Below, in pieces: positions 25,049 to 32,076 of a stretch of 64,000 nucleotides of DNA (within the stretch, counting starts at the first letter, position 1; the number at the start of each line of letters is the position of its first letter). The DNA comes from a virus: positions 1-64,000 of the IMG/VR virus record IMGVR_UViG_3300025617_001208, one strand, 5' to 3'. A model generated the notes under the pieces. It worked only from the letters and a program-made list of their open reading frames with translations. It ran no database searches and was not told the DNA's origin. Made by a program: the position numbers and the translations under genes.

Positions 25049-26410
25049 TTAATTATTTTCTGTTTGATTTAAAAACTGTTGTGCAATTTTTTCAATTTTT
25101 ATATATTTGTTGCTAGTAAACCCTGGTGTACCATAAGGCATTGCAAAATCACCAAATATGTGTACAGTGTTAGGTATTCTACTAATTAAATAATCTTGTG
25201 CTCTAGCTCTGTCAATTAAACTGTGAAACATGCTTGTAGGTTTGTAATGGTATACGTTACTTAGCCACAATATTTTGTTTCCGTCAACATTTAAAAAATC
25301 ATGTATTTTATCTGCTTGATCTGTTTGTTGTCTTACTAACAAGTAATTTACTCTTTCAAACCGAACCTTTATATTGTTTCTAAATTCATTCCACCATATA
25401 CACCATTCATCAACTCCGCCAAAGTGTTCAATAAATTCAGAATTAAAATCACCAAAATTTTCAGCAACAAAGTTTCCATTGTGTATGCGTGTGTCAATAC
25501 TTTGAATAAATTGTTTATAATCTCTGCCGTCCCAAGTTTCATACATCTTACGCATTACGTACAAACTAAACTTGTCATAATCAGCAAACATTAATTCAAA
25601 GTTATCTGCATATCCTATTTCGTGTATTGTTTTTAAATGATTAAGACCTGCTGCTACTGTAACCATACGTGTTAGTGGCTGTTGTGTAGTACAGCTTTTT
25701 ACAAATCTAGGATTTGTATTATTTGTATCTGTATTATATACATAAAACTTACTAATACATTGCTTTTCTGTAAGTTGAGTTAATTTATCATTAGCATCGT
25801 CAGTATCAGGGTATAAATAGAATTTACTTTTGCGTACAAAGTCGTCAAAACTTCTTATAGTATATCCAGCAGTTAAAATGTCATGTACTATTTTATATCC
25901 AGGTTTACAATTTTCATATGTACTTGTAAACATACTTGGAGCAATCCAATGCGGAGTATATTCGTCATGATGATTTTCTTCACTTCTAGCAGGTTGTATT
26001 AGATCTACAGATTGTTTACATCTATCAAAGTTGCAAGAACTTACTTGTTTTAATTTCTTAATGTTTAAATAAAATGCTTGATCGTGTATTTCTATATAAC
26101 GTTCTTGTCTATCTAGAATGTGTCCAACTAATATATCGTCATCAATAAGAAAACTATCTAATGTTTCTAAAAATCTGCCATGTACTTCAAGATCATTGCC
26201 CATATTAATACAGACCAAATGCTCGATGTTTTTTTCAACAGAATAATTAATAGCTGATTGATGACTGTCAAACTTTTTAATATTTTTTAGTCCTAGCTGA
26301 GCTCCCAATTCGACCCACCAAAACTCGGTTAGATTTTTACTAACTCCTTTTGTAATATTGCTTTTTGATAAATTCATATTATCAATAAATGCTATAAAGA
26401 AATTTCTCAT
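25049..26410 (-). CDS. Unrecognised protein family, member 2 (453 aa)
   Basis: Starts at ATG 26410 (MRNFFIAFIDNMNLSKS), overlapping the upstream stop as ATGA; further upstream in-frame starts would lie within that gene. Shares with 16055-17344 an FxVYNT-like strand, a MYETWDGRDYKQF element and a WLSNVYHY element near the end. The N-terminal 190 residues have an alpha/beta pattern (LVCINMGNDLEVHGRFLETL) and are not recognised. The C-terminal IFGDFAMPYGTPGF is distinctive. The pair occurs in two different operons of the same island, each beside radical SAM genes, so a role in the same pathway is likely. Confidence 0.75.
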   Translation of the reverse strand: MRNFFIAFIDNMNLSKSNITKGVSKNLTEFWWVELGAQLGLKNIKKFDSHQSAINYSVEKNIEHLVCINMGNDLEVHGRFLETLDSFLIDDDILVGHILDRQERYIEIHDQAFYLNIKKLKQVSSCNFDRCKQSVDLIQPARSEENHHDEYTPHWIAPSMFTSTYENCKPGYKIVHDILTAGYTIRSFDDFVRKSKFYLYPDTDDANDKLTQLTEKQCISKFYVYNTDTNNTNPRFVKSCTTQQPLTRMVTVAAGLNHLKTIHEIGYADNFELMFADYDKFSLYVMRKMYETWDGRDYKQFIQSIDTRIHNGNFVAENFGDFNSEFIEHFGGVDEWCIWWNEFRNNIKVRFERVNYLLVRQQTDQADKIHDFLNVDGNKILWLSNVYHYKPTSMFHSLIDRARAQDYLISRIPNTVHIFGDFAMPYGTPGFTSNKYIKIEKIAQQFLNQTENN

Positions 26411-27423
26411 ATTTTTGTTAACCTTTTTACTGTACAAGTATCTGCACATCTTTTTATTTTTCCGCACTTGCCTTCGCCTACTGGATTGTTAAAACTTTCT
26501 ATCAGATCATTTGCAAAAAACTCGTGTTTGATAATGTCATCAACACTATGATGCTCTAAACTATTAAATGTTTCACCGTAGTTTTTATTGATACGTGCAG
26601 TCATATGATCATACATTCCGTGACGCATAAAATATCCATTGTGTAAAAAACAACAAGGCCATATTTTACTATCATAACTCATAAAATACATTTTGCGTTC
26701 TAAGCTATGACAGTTGATAGGCAACTTTTCTTTTTCACTGTAATCCTTAGGCGGCAAATCAATATTAGGCACAGGACGATTTGCTGTTTTTTTCTTAACA
26801 ATACTTAGTTGTGTTTCTTGTTCGGTTATGTGAGATAAGTCGTATCGTTTGTGAAAACTTTTAAATCCCATTTTATAAGCAAGTTCTTCAGCTTCATCTA
26901 CTTGATGTTCATTCCACGGAAATATCAAATATTGCCAAATAACAGTGGCACCTGTACCAATTGCTGCTTTTGCATTTTCAATAATTTTATTGTAGTTTGT
27001 CTTTTGTCTATAAATGTGATTAGTGTTTGCCAACCCATCAATACTAAAATGTAAACTGTGATTAGGAAACTTTAGTAGTTCTTTACCTATTTTTTCAAAA
27101 TATTCTGGTGAACGCAAACTTCCATTTGTGTGTATACTTGGAACTAGTTTATTATTAATATTACTTGCAATTGATAAAAATTTATCAAACTCAGGATGCA
27201 TAAAAGGATCGTCTACAGTGCCACAAAACTCCAAGTCTGTTAGTGTACTCATAGTATCCGATTTTAGTAGTTTTTCAAATGTTTCTAGTTTTACTAATTT
27301 CTTTTTTGGTATAATTTTTTTAGTTTCGTTATAGTTAAATTGTTCAGTTCTATGACAACCCAAGCATAATGCATTACACATACTAGACAATTCCATTTGT
27401 AATATACTAGCCTGACTAAACAT
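26407..27423 (-). CDS. Radical SAM/SPASM enzyme of the NEHQV subgroup
   Basis: 338 residues from ATG 27423 (MFSQASILQMELSSMCNALC). Core CNALCLGC is C16, C20 and C23. The SAM-loop region reads FCGTVDDPFMHP instead of GGEP. YLIFPWNEHQVDEAEELA is the subgroup signature shared with 19891-20931 and 28427-29512. The C-terminal KIWPCCFLHNGY and GKIKRCADTC cysteines form a SPASM-like domain. It overlaps the stand-alone SPASM gene upstream by 8 bases. Substrate unknown; the subgroup is probably one enzyme family duplicated and diverged. Confidence 0.88.
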   Translation of the reverse strand: MFSQASILQMELSSMCNALCLGCHRTEQFNYNETKKIIPKKKLVKLETFEKLLKSDTMSTLTDLEFCGTVDDPFMHPEFDKFLSIASNINNKLVPSIHTNGSLRSPEYFEKIGKELLKFPNHSLHFSIDGLANTNHIYRQKTNYNKIIENAKAAIGTGATVIWQYLIFPWNEHQVDEAEELAYKMGFKSFHKRYDLSHITEQETQLSIVKKKTANRPVPNIDLPPKDYSEKEKLPINCHSLERKMYFMSYDSKIWPCCFLHNGYFMRHGMYDHMTARINKNYGETFNSLEHHSVDDIIKHEFFANDLIESFNNPVGEGKCGKIKRCADTCTVKRLTKI

Positions 27424-27712
27424 TAACCTTTTCCTTAATTTTGCGAGAGCCGTTTTTAGGACAATGTCTAACACATCCTATATAAGGATTTTTAGTTCTC
27501 CATGTATTATAAATTTTATCCCAAAGTTTTACAATTTTTTTTGGATGATTATTTTGCAACTTTAACATTTCGTAATCTTTACCAAATAAATCTCTTAGCT
27601 CGTGTTCGTGATTAGAATGTGTAGTTAAATAGCAGCATGGCAAAAATAAACCATTAATTTCTACAAAAGGATGTAAATTTTCCATGCACATTGGTTTAAT
27701 TTTTTTATACAT
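27416..27712 (-). CDS. Stand-alone SPASM/twitch-like domain (98 aa)
   Basis: Only the auxiliary-cluster half of a SPASM enzyme is present: PMCMENLHPFVEINGLFLPC followed by a second Cys, a helix ending IVKLWDKIYNTWR, then YIGCVRHCPKNGSRK. The order C, CC, W..I, C...C is the same as at the C-termini of 19891-20931 and 28427-29512. No radical SAM core. It starts 8 bases inside the end of 27705-28430, a core-only protein, so the two genes look like one radical SAM/SPASM enzyme split in two. There is no slippery site before the upstream stop that would join them. Confidence 0.75.
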   Translation of the reverse strand: MYKKIKPMCMENLHPFVEINGLFLPCCYLTTHSNHEHELRDLFGKDYEMLKLQNNHPKKIVKLWDKIYNTWRTKNPYIGCVRHCPKNGSRKIKEKVNV

Positions 27713-28430
27713 TTAACGAGCTCACTATTGTATCGGTATTATTTTTTGGATAACTGAAATTATAGCCGCCTAGTTTTAAAACTTTCCAAGCCCAACGTGC
27801 AGAAAAGTCAGGACGTAACCATTCATGCTGGCCTACATGCGGCCAATCAAATCTAATATAATCAAACTTAGCGTTAATTGCTTCTTTTACTATATCAACT
27901 AATTTCCATTTGTTATAAGAAAAACAGATTGTTTTTTGAATTATTGTTGGTTTATTTTCAACTTGCAATAAAGACTGAATTCCTATATCTATACTTTGAA
28001 TATCCCCATTTACTCTATATTTTGTAAAATTTTCTCTAGTGCCATCAATTGAAAAATATATACAATCAGTTGGCTTCATTACATTACCTAATTCTTTCCA
28101 AAACTTTTTATCTCTGTAACTTCCGTTTGTGTGCATTTGTATTGTAATTGGCGAGCCAGTTTCAATTTCTCTTTCTCTAATAAATTGCACAAGCGGTATT
28201 AAATCAGGATAGTAAATTGGATCTCCCCAATTTCCACAAAACTCAATTCCAGAAGGGTTAGTTTTATTGATTAATTTTGTATAATTTTTATAATTAACAT
28301 GAACGGTGTTTGTTATATCAGGAATTGTGTTTTTAGGAGCAGTAGTTCGAGCACACGCCAAGCATCCTAGTGTGCATTTATATGTTAGTCCTAAATGTAA
28401 AGAATCAATTTCTCTACCTTTCCAATTCAT
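27705..28430 (-). CDS. Radical SAM core protein lacking its SPASM domain
   Basis: 241 residues: only the core. LTYKCTLGCLACARTTAP gives C19, C23 and C26, and EFCGNWGDPIYYP is the GDP-type motif in the place of GGEP, as in the NEHQV subgroup. IQMHTNGSYRDKKFW and YFSIDGTRENFTKYR are the standard strands. The protein stops where relatives begin their C-terminal SPASM region, and that region is encoded separately by the overlapping downstream gene. A two-subunit enzyme is the simplest reading. Overlaps 28427-29512 as ATGA. Confidence 0.85.
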   Translation of the reverse strand: MNWKGREIDSLHLGLTYKCTLGCLACARTTAPKNTIPDITNTVHVNYKNYTKLINKTNPSGIEFCGNWGDPIYYPDLIPLVQFIREREIETGSPITIQMHTNGSYRDKKFWKELGNVMKPTDCIYFSIDGTRENFTKYRVNGDIQSIDIGIQSLLQVENKPTIIQKTICFSYNKWKLVDIVKEAINAKFDYIRFDWPHVGQHEWLRPDFSARWAWKVLKLGGYNFSYPKNNTDTIVSSLNV

Positions 28431-29512
28431 TTAAATTGCTCCGCAAACGGATCAAACTCAGTACCGCACTTTTGCGCACATACTCCTAACTTACCTTCTT
28501 TAACACTAGACAAATTCCAACTGTTTTTAATATCAGACAACAAAGATCCGTTCATAACATCTTGCAAGTCGTTGTCAATTACATCAATGCCTTCTTTGCC
28601 GCCTGCACGGTCAATAAAATCCCAAACTTGTTCTACGCGAGGATCTGGATGCCACCATTTGTACATACGTCCAGCAGTCCAACAACAGGGCATCATCAGC
28701 CCTTCTGCTGTAATAAAAATATTACCTTCTTCTGCAACTTTACATTTAATACTACATGTATCGTAGTAATCCTTCATACTACCATATTCTTTGGTAATTT
28801 GTTTTTCTTTTAACAATGCAATATTAATGTTTTCTTTTTTCTTAGGCTTTGCTAAGTTTTGTGTATCCTCGCCTTTGCGGTTTTTTGCTTGGTGTGTTTC
28901 TTTACCTGTTAACTTAGCAGTACTGTAGAATCTGCCGGTCTTCTTTTTAATAAATTTTTCACATCCCCAAGAATTAGCAAGTGCTTCTGCTTCATCTACT
29001 TGGTGTTCGTTATGCGCAAAAATAATGTAATCCCAACGAGCTCTGCCGCCGGCGTCAATAAACGCTCGCATGTTGCGTTCTACATTGTCCCATACTACTC
29101 CTTGTCGATACAAATGATTCGTATTGCTAAGACCGTCCACACTAAAAATAACAGCGCCCATTCTTCCAAAGACATGGGCTAACTCGGTCCACCATTTAAC
29201 ATCTTTCGCTCCTGCGTTTGTATTCATGCTTAACCACATGTTTGGATTGTGCTCTCTAAAGTAACGAAATATTTCTAGTGTGTCTCTTGCAACAATAGGA
29301 TCACCTAAATTACCACACATAAACATTGTTTTTAATTGTGCAATAAATTCTGGTTTAAATATACGTTTACAATCTTCTAAACTTAATTCTGCATTAGTAA
29401 TATGAGGATTATCAGCACCGCCATTCATATTACGATCGCACATAGGACACGCTGCTTGGCAGCGTTGTGTTACTTCTAGGTGTACTGTTTTAATATCTTC
29501 ATATCTATACAT
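28427..29512 (-). CDS. Radical SAM/SPASM enzyme of the NEHQV subgroup
   Basis: 361 residues from ATG 29512, which overlaps the upstream stop (TAATG); the earlier in-frame TTG is not needed. Core EVTQRCQAACPMCDRNMNGG gives C18, C22 and C25; MCGNLGDPIVA replaces GGEP; YIIFAHNEHQVDEAEALA is the subgroup signature. A Lys-rich insert (about 195-235) precedes the C-terminal LMMPCCWTAGR and LGVCAQKCGTEF SPASM cysteines. Visibly richer in G+C than the two genes downstream of it. Probably peptide- or protein-directed by family analogy. Confidence 0.9.
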   Translation of the reverse strand: MYRYEDIKTVHLEVTQRCQAACPMCDRNMNGGADNPHITNAELSLEDCKRIFKPEFIAQLKTMFMCGNLGDPIVARDTLEIFRYFREHNPNMWLSMNTNAGAKDVKWWTELAHVFGRMGAVIFSVDGLSNTNHLYRQGVVWDNVERNMRAFIDAGGRARWDYIIFAHNEHQVDEAEALANSWGCEKFIKKKTGRFYSTAKLTGKETHQAKNRKGEDTQNLAKPKKKENINIALLKEKQITKEYGSMKDYYDTCSIKCKVAEEGNIFITAEGLMMPCCWTAGRMYKWWHPDPRVEQVWDFIDRAGGKEGIDVIDNDLQDVMNGSLLSDIKNSWNLSSVKEGKLGVCAQKCGTEFDPFAEQFK

Positions 29513-29865
29513 TATTCGTCCCAATACATTTTGTTATTTTTTTGATAAAAATATTCTTTTTCTAATTCTAACATATCATCATATGTTAGTCTATGATGAA
29601 ATGTACTCCATCCTATACTTACACTAAAACGCACATAAGGATTAACTTTACGTTCAGGACGTGGGCCGTGTTTTTTGTATTCAACAAAAATGTATCCACC
29701 TTCAAAGGCAAATTCGATTCCTGTTTTCCACTTTTGTAAAATAGATTCAAACTCATTTTGTTTAAAACGATATCCGTTTACAAGTGTGTCATTTACTTTA
29801 ATGCTAACATCTACTCTATCTTGATTTTTAAATAGATAAGTTTTTATAGGTTTTGTAAATTTCAT
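29512..29865 (-). CDS. Hypothetical protein (117 aa)
   Basis: Basic, beta-rich small protein (FEGGYIFVEYKKHGPRPERK, then a YVRFSVSIGW segment) with a charged C-terminal helix ending KNNKMYWDE. No family recognised, no cysteine motif, no signal or membrane segment. It is placed between a radical SAM/SPASM gene and a 73-residue protein, overlapping both, so it belongs to the island operon. It could be an accessory or substrate-presenting protein; nothing in the sequence decides this. Confidence 0.7.
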   Translation of the reverse strand: MKFTKPIKTYLFKNQDRVDVSIKVNDTLVNGYRFKQNEFESILQKWKTGIEFAFEGGYIFVEYKKHGPRPERKVNPYVRFSVSIGWSTFHHRLTYDDMLELEKEYFYQKNNKMYWDE

Positions 29866-30083
29866 TCCATAACCAACTTTACTTTTTTACCAGGGCCTGT
29901 TTGACTAGGTAAATCTCCGTATTCATCAATATACCATTGTATAACTGCTTTGTACCATTGCTGGCTGTTGTGGTGTGCTTGTTTGTTAAACTGCCAAATG
30001 TTATTATTAGTGGCTTGCATTGTACTCAATGCTCTTGCACTTTCTTTTTGCAGTTGTCTTAAACTTAAATCATCTAAATCCAT
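29862..30083 (-). CDS. Small hypothetical protein (73 aa)
   Basis: Begins MDLDDLSLRQLQKESARALS; Gln/Asn/Trp-rich helical middle (NNNIWQFNKQAHHNSQQWYK) and a basic end GPGKKVKLVME. It is one of the smallest genes in the radical SAM operon. It lacks the leader-core layout, Gly or Cys richness typical of RiPP precursors, but its size and place make it worth listing as a candidate substrate. The start overlaps the methyltransferase-like stop (TAATG). Confidence 0.65.
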   Translation of the reverse strand: MDLDDLSLRQLQKESARALSTMQATNNNIWQFNKQAHHNSQQWYKAVIQWYIDEYGDLPSQTGPGKKVKLVME

Positions 30084-30970
30084 TAAGGTCTTCCAATTAC
30101 CATAAAACGTTTGTATCCAAATAGTTCTTGTTCACCTGCATATTCAAGTCTACTCATTGGAAACTTTTTAATCATATGATCAATACTGTGTACACAGTTT
30201 ACATGTTCTTCTACATCAAACAAGTTGTTGCTTTGAATTACAAACAATGGGTCACTTTCCATTGGGCGATTTGCAAACTTTTGATACCACGTACTAGGCA
30301 TGTGTTCGGCACTTGTATTAAACACTAAACTTGGTTGTGTTTTTTCAAATATTTCTTTGTCAGTTGTATAATTTTTAACATTATAAGTACACCCTGTTCT
30401 GCTGACCCATTCCATGTTTTTATCTAAATCGCTGCTACTTGCCATTGGTAGTTTCATTTCAACAGATTTTACTTTATAGCCTTCAATGCGCTGTGCGTTA
30501 AAAATCTTATCACTAACGTAACATGCCTCAGGATCAACGTCAAACACTCTCATTTTATTATATTGTATAACTTGCTCAAGGAACAACCGTATCTGTCCGT
30601 ACCATCCACCAAGTACGTACACAGTATCAAATTCTTTTTGTATTTTTGCAAGTTCTTCCATTGCCCATATTTTACTATTTACTTGCCCTCTACTAAATGC
30701 ATCTTGTAGGAAAATAGGATTATAGTTATTTCTATAATACTTGTCAAATATATCAAAAATATCATTAGTTGTTTGTTTCTTTAAAAAATGCAAAAATTCT
30801 GCAATGTTAAGATCCAATGATAAATTTATCATATTGTCCTTTGAGTACACCATTGATAAGAAAAAGTCAACAAGCATTTTTGATTCTTTATCGTTGACAA
30901 AATCAAAATATTCTTGTAAGCCGTGCAACCAGCTTATATTATCTACTGCAATTTCATTATTTACATTCAT
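30083..30970 (-). CDS. SAM-dependent methyltransferase-like protein
   Basis: 295 residues from ATG 30970 (MNVNNEIAVDNISW), preceded by GAGAG. A helical N-terminal 110 residues is followed by a Rossmann start TVYVLGGWYGQIRLF (motif I, GxxxG-like), MRVFDVDPEACYVSDKIF (acidic residue at the ribose-binding position) and LVFNTSAEHMP as motif IV. This order fits class I methyltransferases, though the Gly motif is not canonical. Related proteins occur in marine T4-like phages. The product could methylate a small molecule, protein or glycan. Overlaps the glycosyltransferase-like gene upstream. Confidence 0.65.
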   Translation of the reverse strand: MNVNNEIAVDNISWLHGLQEYFDFVNDKESKMLVDFFLSMVYSKDNMINLSLDLNIAEFLHFLKKQTTNDIFDIFDKYYRNNYNPIFLQDAFSRGQVNSKIWAMEELAKIQKEFDTVYVLGGWYGQIRLFLEQVIQYNKMRVFDVDPEACYVSDKIFNAQRIEGYKVKSVEMKLPMASSSDLDKNMEWVSRTGCTYNVKNYTTDKEIFEKTQPSLVFNTSAEHMPSTWYQKFANRPMESDPLFVIQSNNLFDVEEHVNCVHSIDHMIKKFPMSRLEYAGEQELFGYKRFMVIGRP

Positions 30971-31988
30971 TAGCAAATCTCTCTTCTAACCAATCAAAGT
31001 CATTAATATTTCTTAATTGTTCACTGTTGTGTTTATTACGAGCACCAAACATTGCTCCTGACTTTGCACCCTGGAATGCATAATCAGCAAAGTCTCCTGT
31101 ACCTTTTGTACACCAAGTAACAAGACGTTGTTGTGTTTCGTTGTCTTTTTGTCTGTCTATTACACGACTACTTAGCTTTGCACATTCTCTAAATGCACTT
31201 TTCCATGTATTAAAAGGATCAGTGTTAAATCCAGTAATGTTGCTTACTTGCATCATTGCTACAAATTTGTTACTAATACTTGTGGTCATATCAGGTTTAC
31301 TTGTGTCCATATTAATTGTTTCTTCTCTTGGAAACAACTTTACTCCGCCGTATCCATATTCAAGACCGTTTACCGGGTTAATACTGCGCCAAACGTGTAC
31401 TGCTTTACTATTCCACCATTCAGGTACATAGTCAAAATTAAAGTTATCAACTATTTCAGCATCACCGTCAACTATCCAGACTCTGTCAGTTGTGCAAAGT
31501 TTTGCAGCTTCGATGTGTGCCTGGTGTATTCCTTTTACTCCGTGTACACGTTTAGCTCGTGGAAATCTCTTTAACAAACTTTGATAATTTTCATCAGCAT
31601 TGGGCTCTTGATAACTGATAAAAACTATATCACTTGTTTCACTTAAAGGTGTACTTGCACAAATATCTGTAAACTTTTTGTTAATATAAAATCTAGCAGC
31701 AAGTTCTCCTGGTCCGTGATGACTTTCTTTTGGCATAAGTGCTATACCATCGTAATTGCTACTATTTAAAAATACATGTGTATACTGCATATCAGCCGGC
31801 TTAGATTTATATGTAAAGTCCCAATCGCTATTAAGTTCCAGTTCTGGATATACAATCCACAACATCTTTGTGTTTGCTTGGGACTTTGCCGAAACAACGG
31901 ATTCTGCTGTTTTAGCAGTTATAAATTCTTCTTTCAATTTTAGGTATTGGGGGTGATCTTTTGATCCAATAAAATAAATATCATACAT
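30957..31988 (-). CDS. Glycosyltransferase-like protein (EPNADENY family)
   Basis: 343 residues. The core IVFISYQEPNADENYQSLL (121-139), RAKRVHGVKGIHQAHIEAA and RVWIVDGDAE (DGD at 174-176) match the 39688-40608 protein closely. The VDGDAE element resembles the DxD metal/nucleotide-sugar site of GT-A glycosyltransferases. Marine T4-like phages carry similar proteins annotated as glycosyltransferases; acceptor unknown. The first 115 residues are absent from the shorter paralogue. It has a consensus promoter with no leader immediately upstream and opens the longest operon of the island. Confidence 0.72.
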   Translation of the reverse strand: MYDIYFIGSKDHPQYLKLKEEFITAKTAESVVSAKSQANTKMLWIVYPELELNSDWDFTYKSKPADMQYTHVFLNSSNYDGIALMPKESHHGPGELAARFYINKKFTDICASTPLSETSDIVFISYQEPNADENYQSLLKRFPRAKRVHGVKGIHQAHIEAAKLCTTDRVWIVDGDAEIVDNFNFDYVPEWWNSKAVHVWRSINPVNGLEYGYGGVKLFPREETINMDTSKPDMTTSISNKFVAMMQVSNITGFNTDPFNTWKSAFRECAKLSSRVIDRQKDNETQQRLVTWCTKGTGDFADYAFQGAKSGAMFGARNKHNSEQLRNINDFDWLEERFANECK

Positions 31989-31994
31989 AGTTTA

Positions 31995-32023
31995 ATTATT
32001 ACACATATTTGTGTTCCTGTCAA
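31995..32023 (-). promoter_or_regulatory. Sigma70-like promoter, predicted leaderless
   Basis: Minus strand: TTGACA (32023-32018), 17-base spacer, extended -10 TGT-AATAAT (hexamer 32000-31995), then six bases (TAAACT) and the ATG at 31988. This spacing puts the expected start on the A of ATG; no Shine-Dalgarno site exists. Drives the operon from 31988 down towards 25049 or 17308. Confidence 0.75.
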
Positions 32024-32032
32024 CTATTTAAT

Positions 32033-32041
32033 GATAAATAT
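32033..32041 (+). promoter_or_regulatory. T4-type late promoter motif
   Basis: GATAAATAT, core at 32035-32040, 36 bases before the ATG at 32077. It is divergent from the sigma70-like promoter at 31995-32023, the two separated by about 10 bases. No Shine-Dalgarno site is seen before 32077; a TATAAT at 32054-32059 without a -35 is an alternative. Confidence 0.45.
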
Positions 32042-32076
32042 CCTGTGTTCAACTATAATTGACAAATACAAAATTT

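Noticed and set aside
27695-27712. A7 run near the junction of the split radical SAM genes as a programmed frameshift site
   Set aside because: The A run lies after the upstream stop codon in the direction of translation, so slippage there could not fuse the two products.
29862-30083. 73-residue protein as a RiPP precursor
   Set aside because: It lacks a recognisable leader, cleavage site (GG/GA) or residue-rich core; kept only as a hypothetical protein.
32059-32076. TTG start six codons upstream for the B12-like radical SAM gene
   Set aside because: There is no ribosome-binding site, and the ATG at 32077 gives a better N-terminus for the first strand (PEIIIFND).
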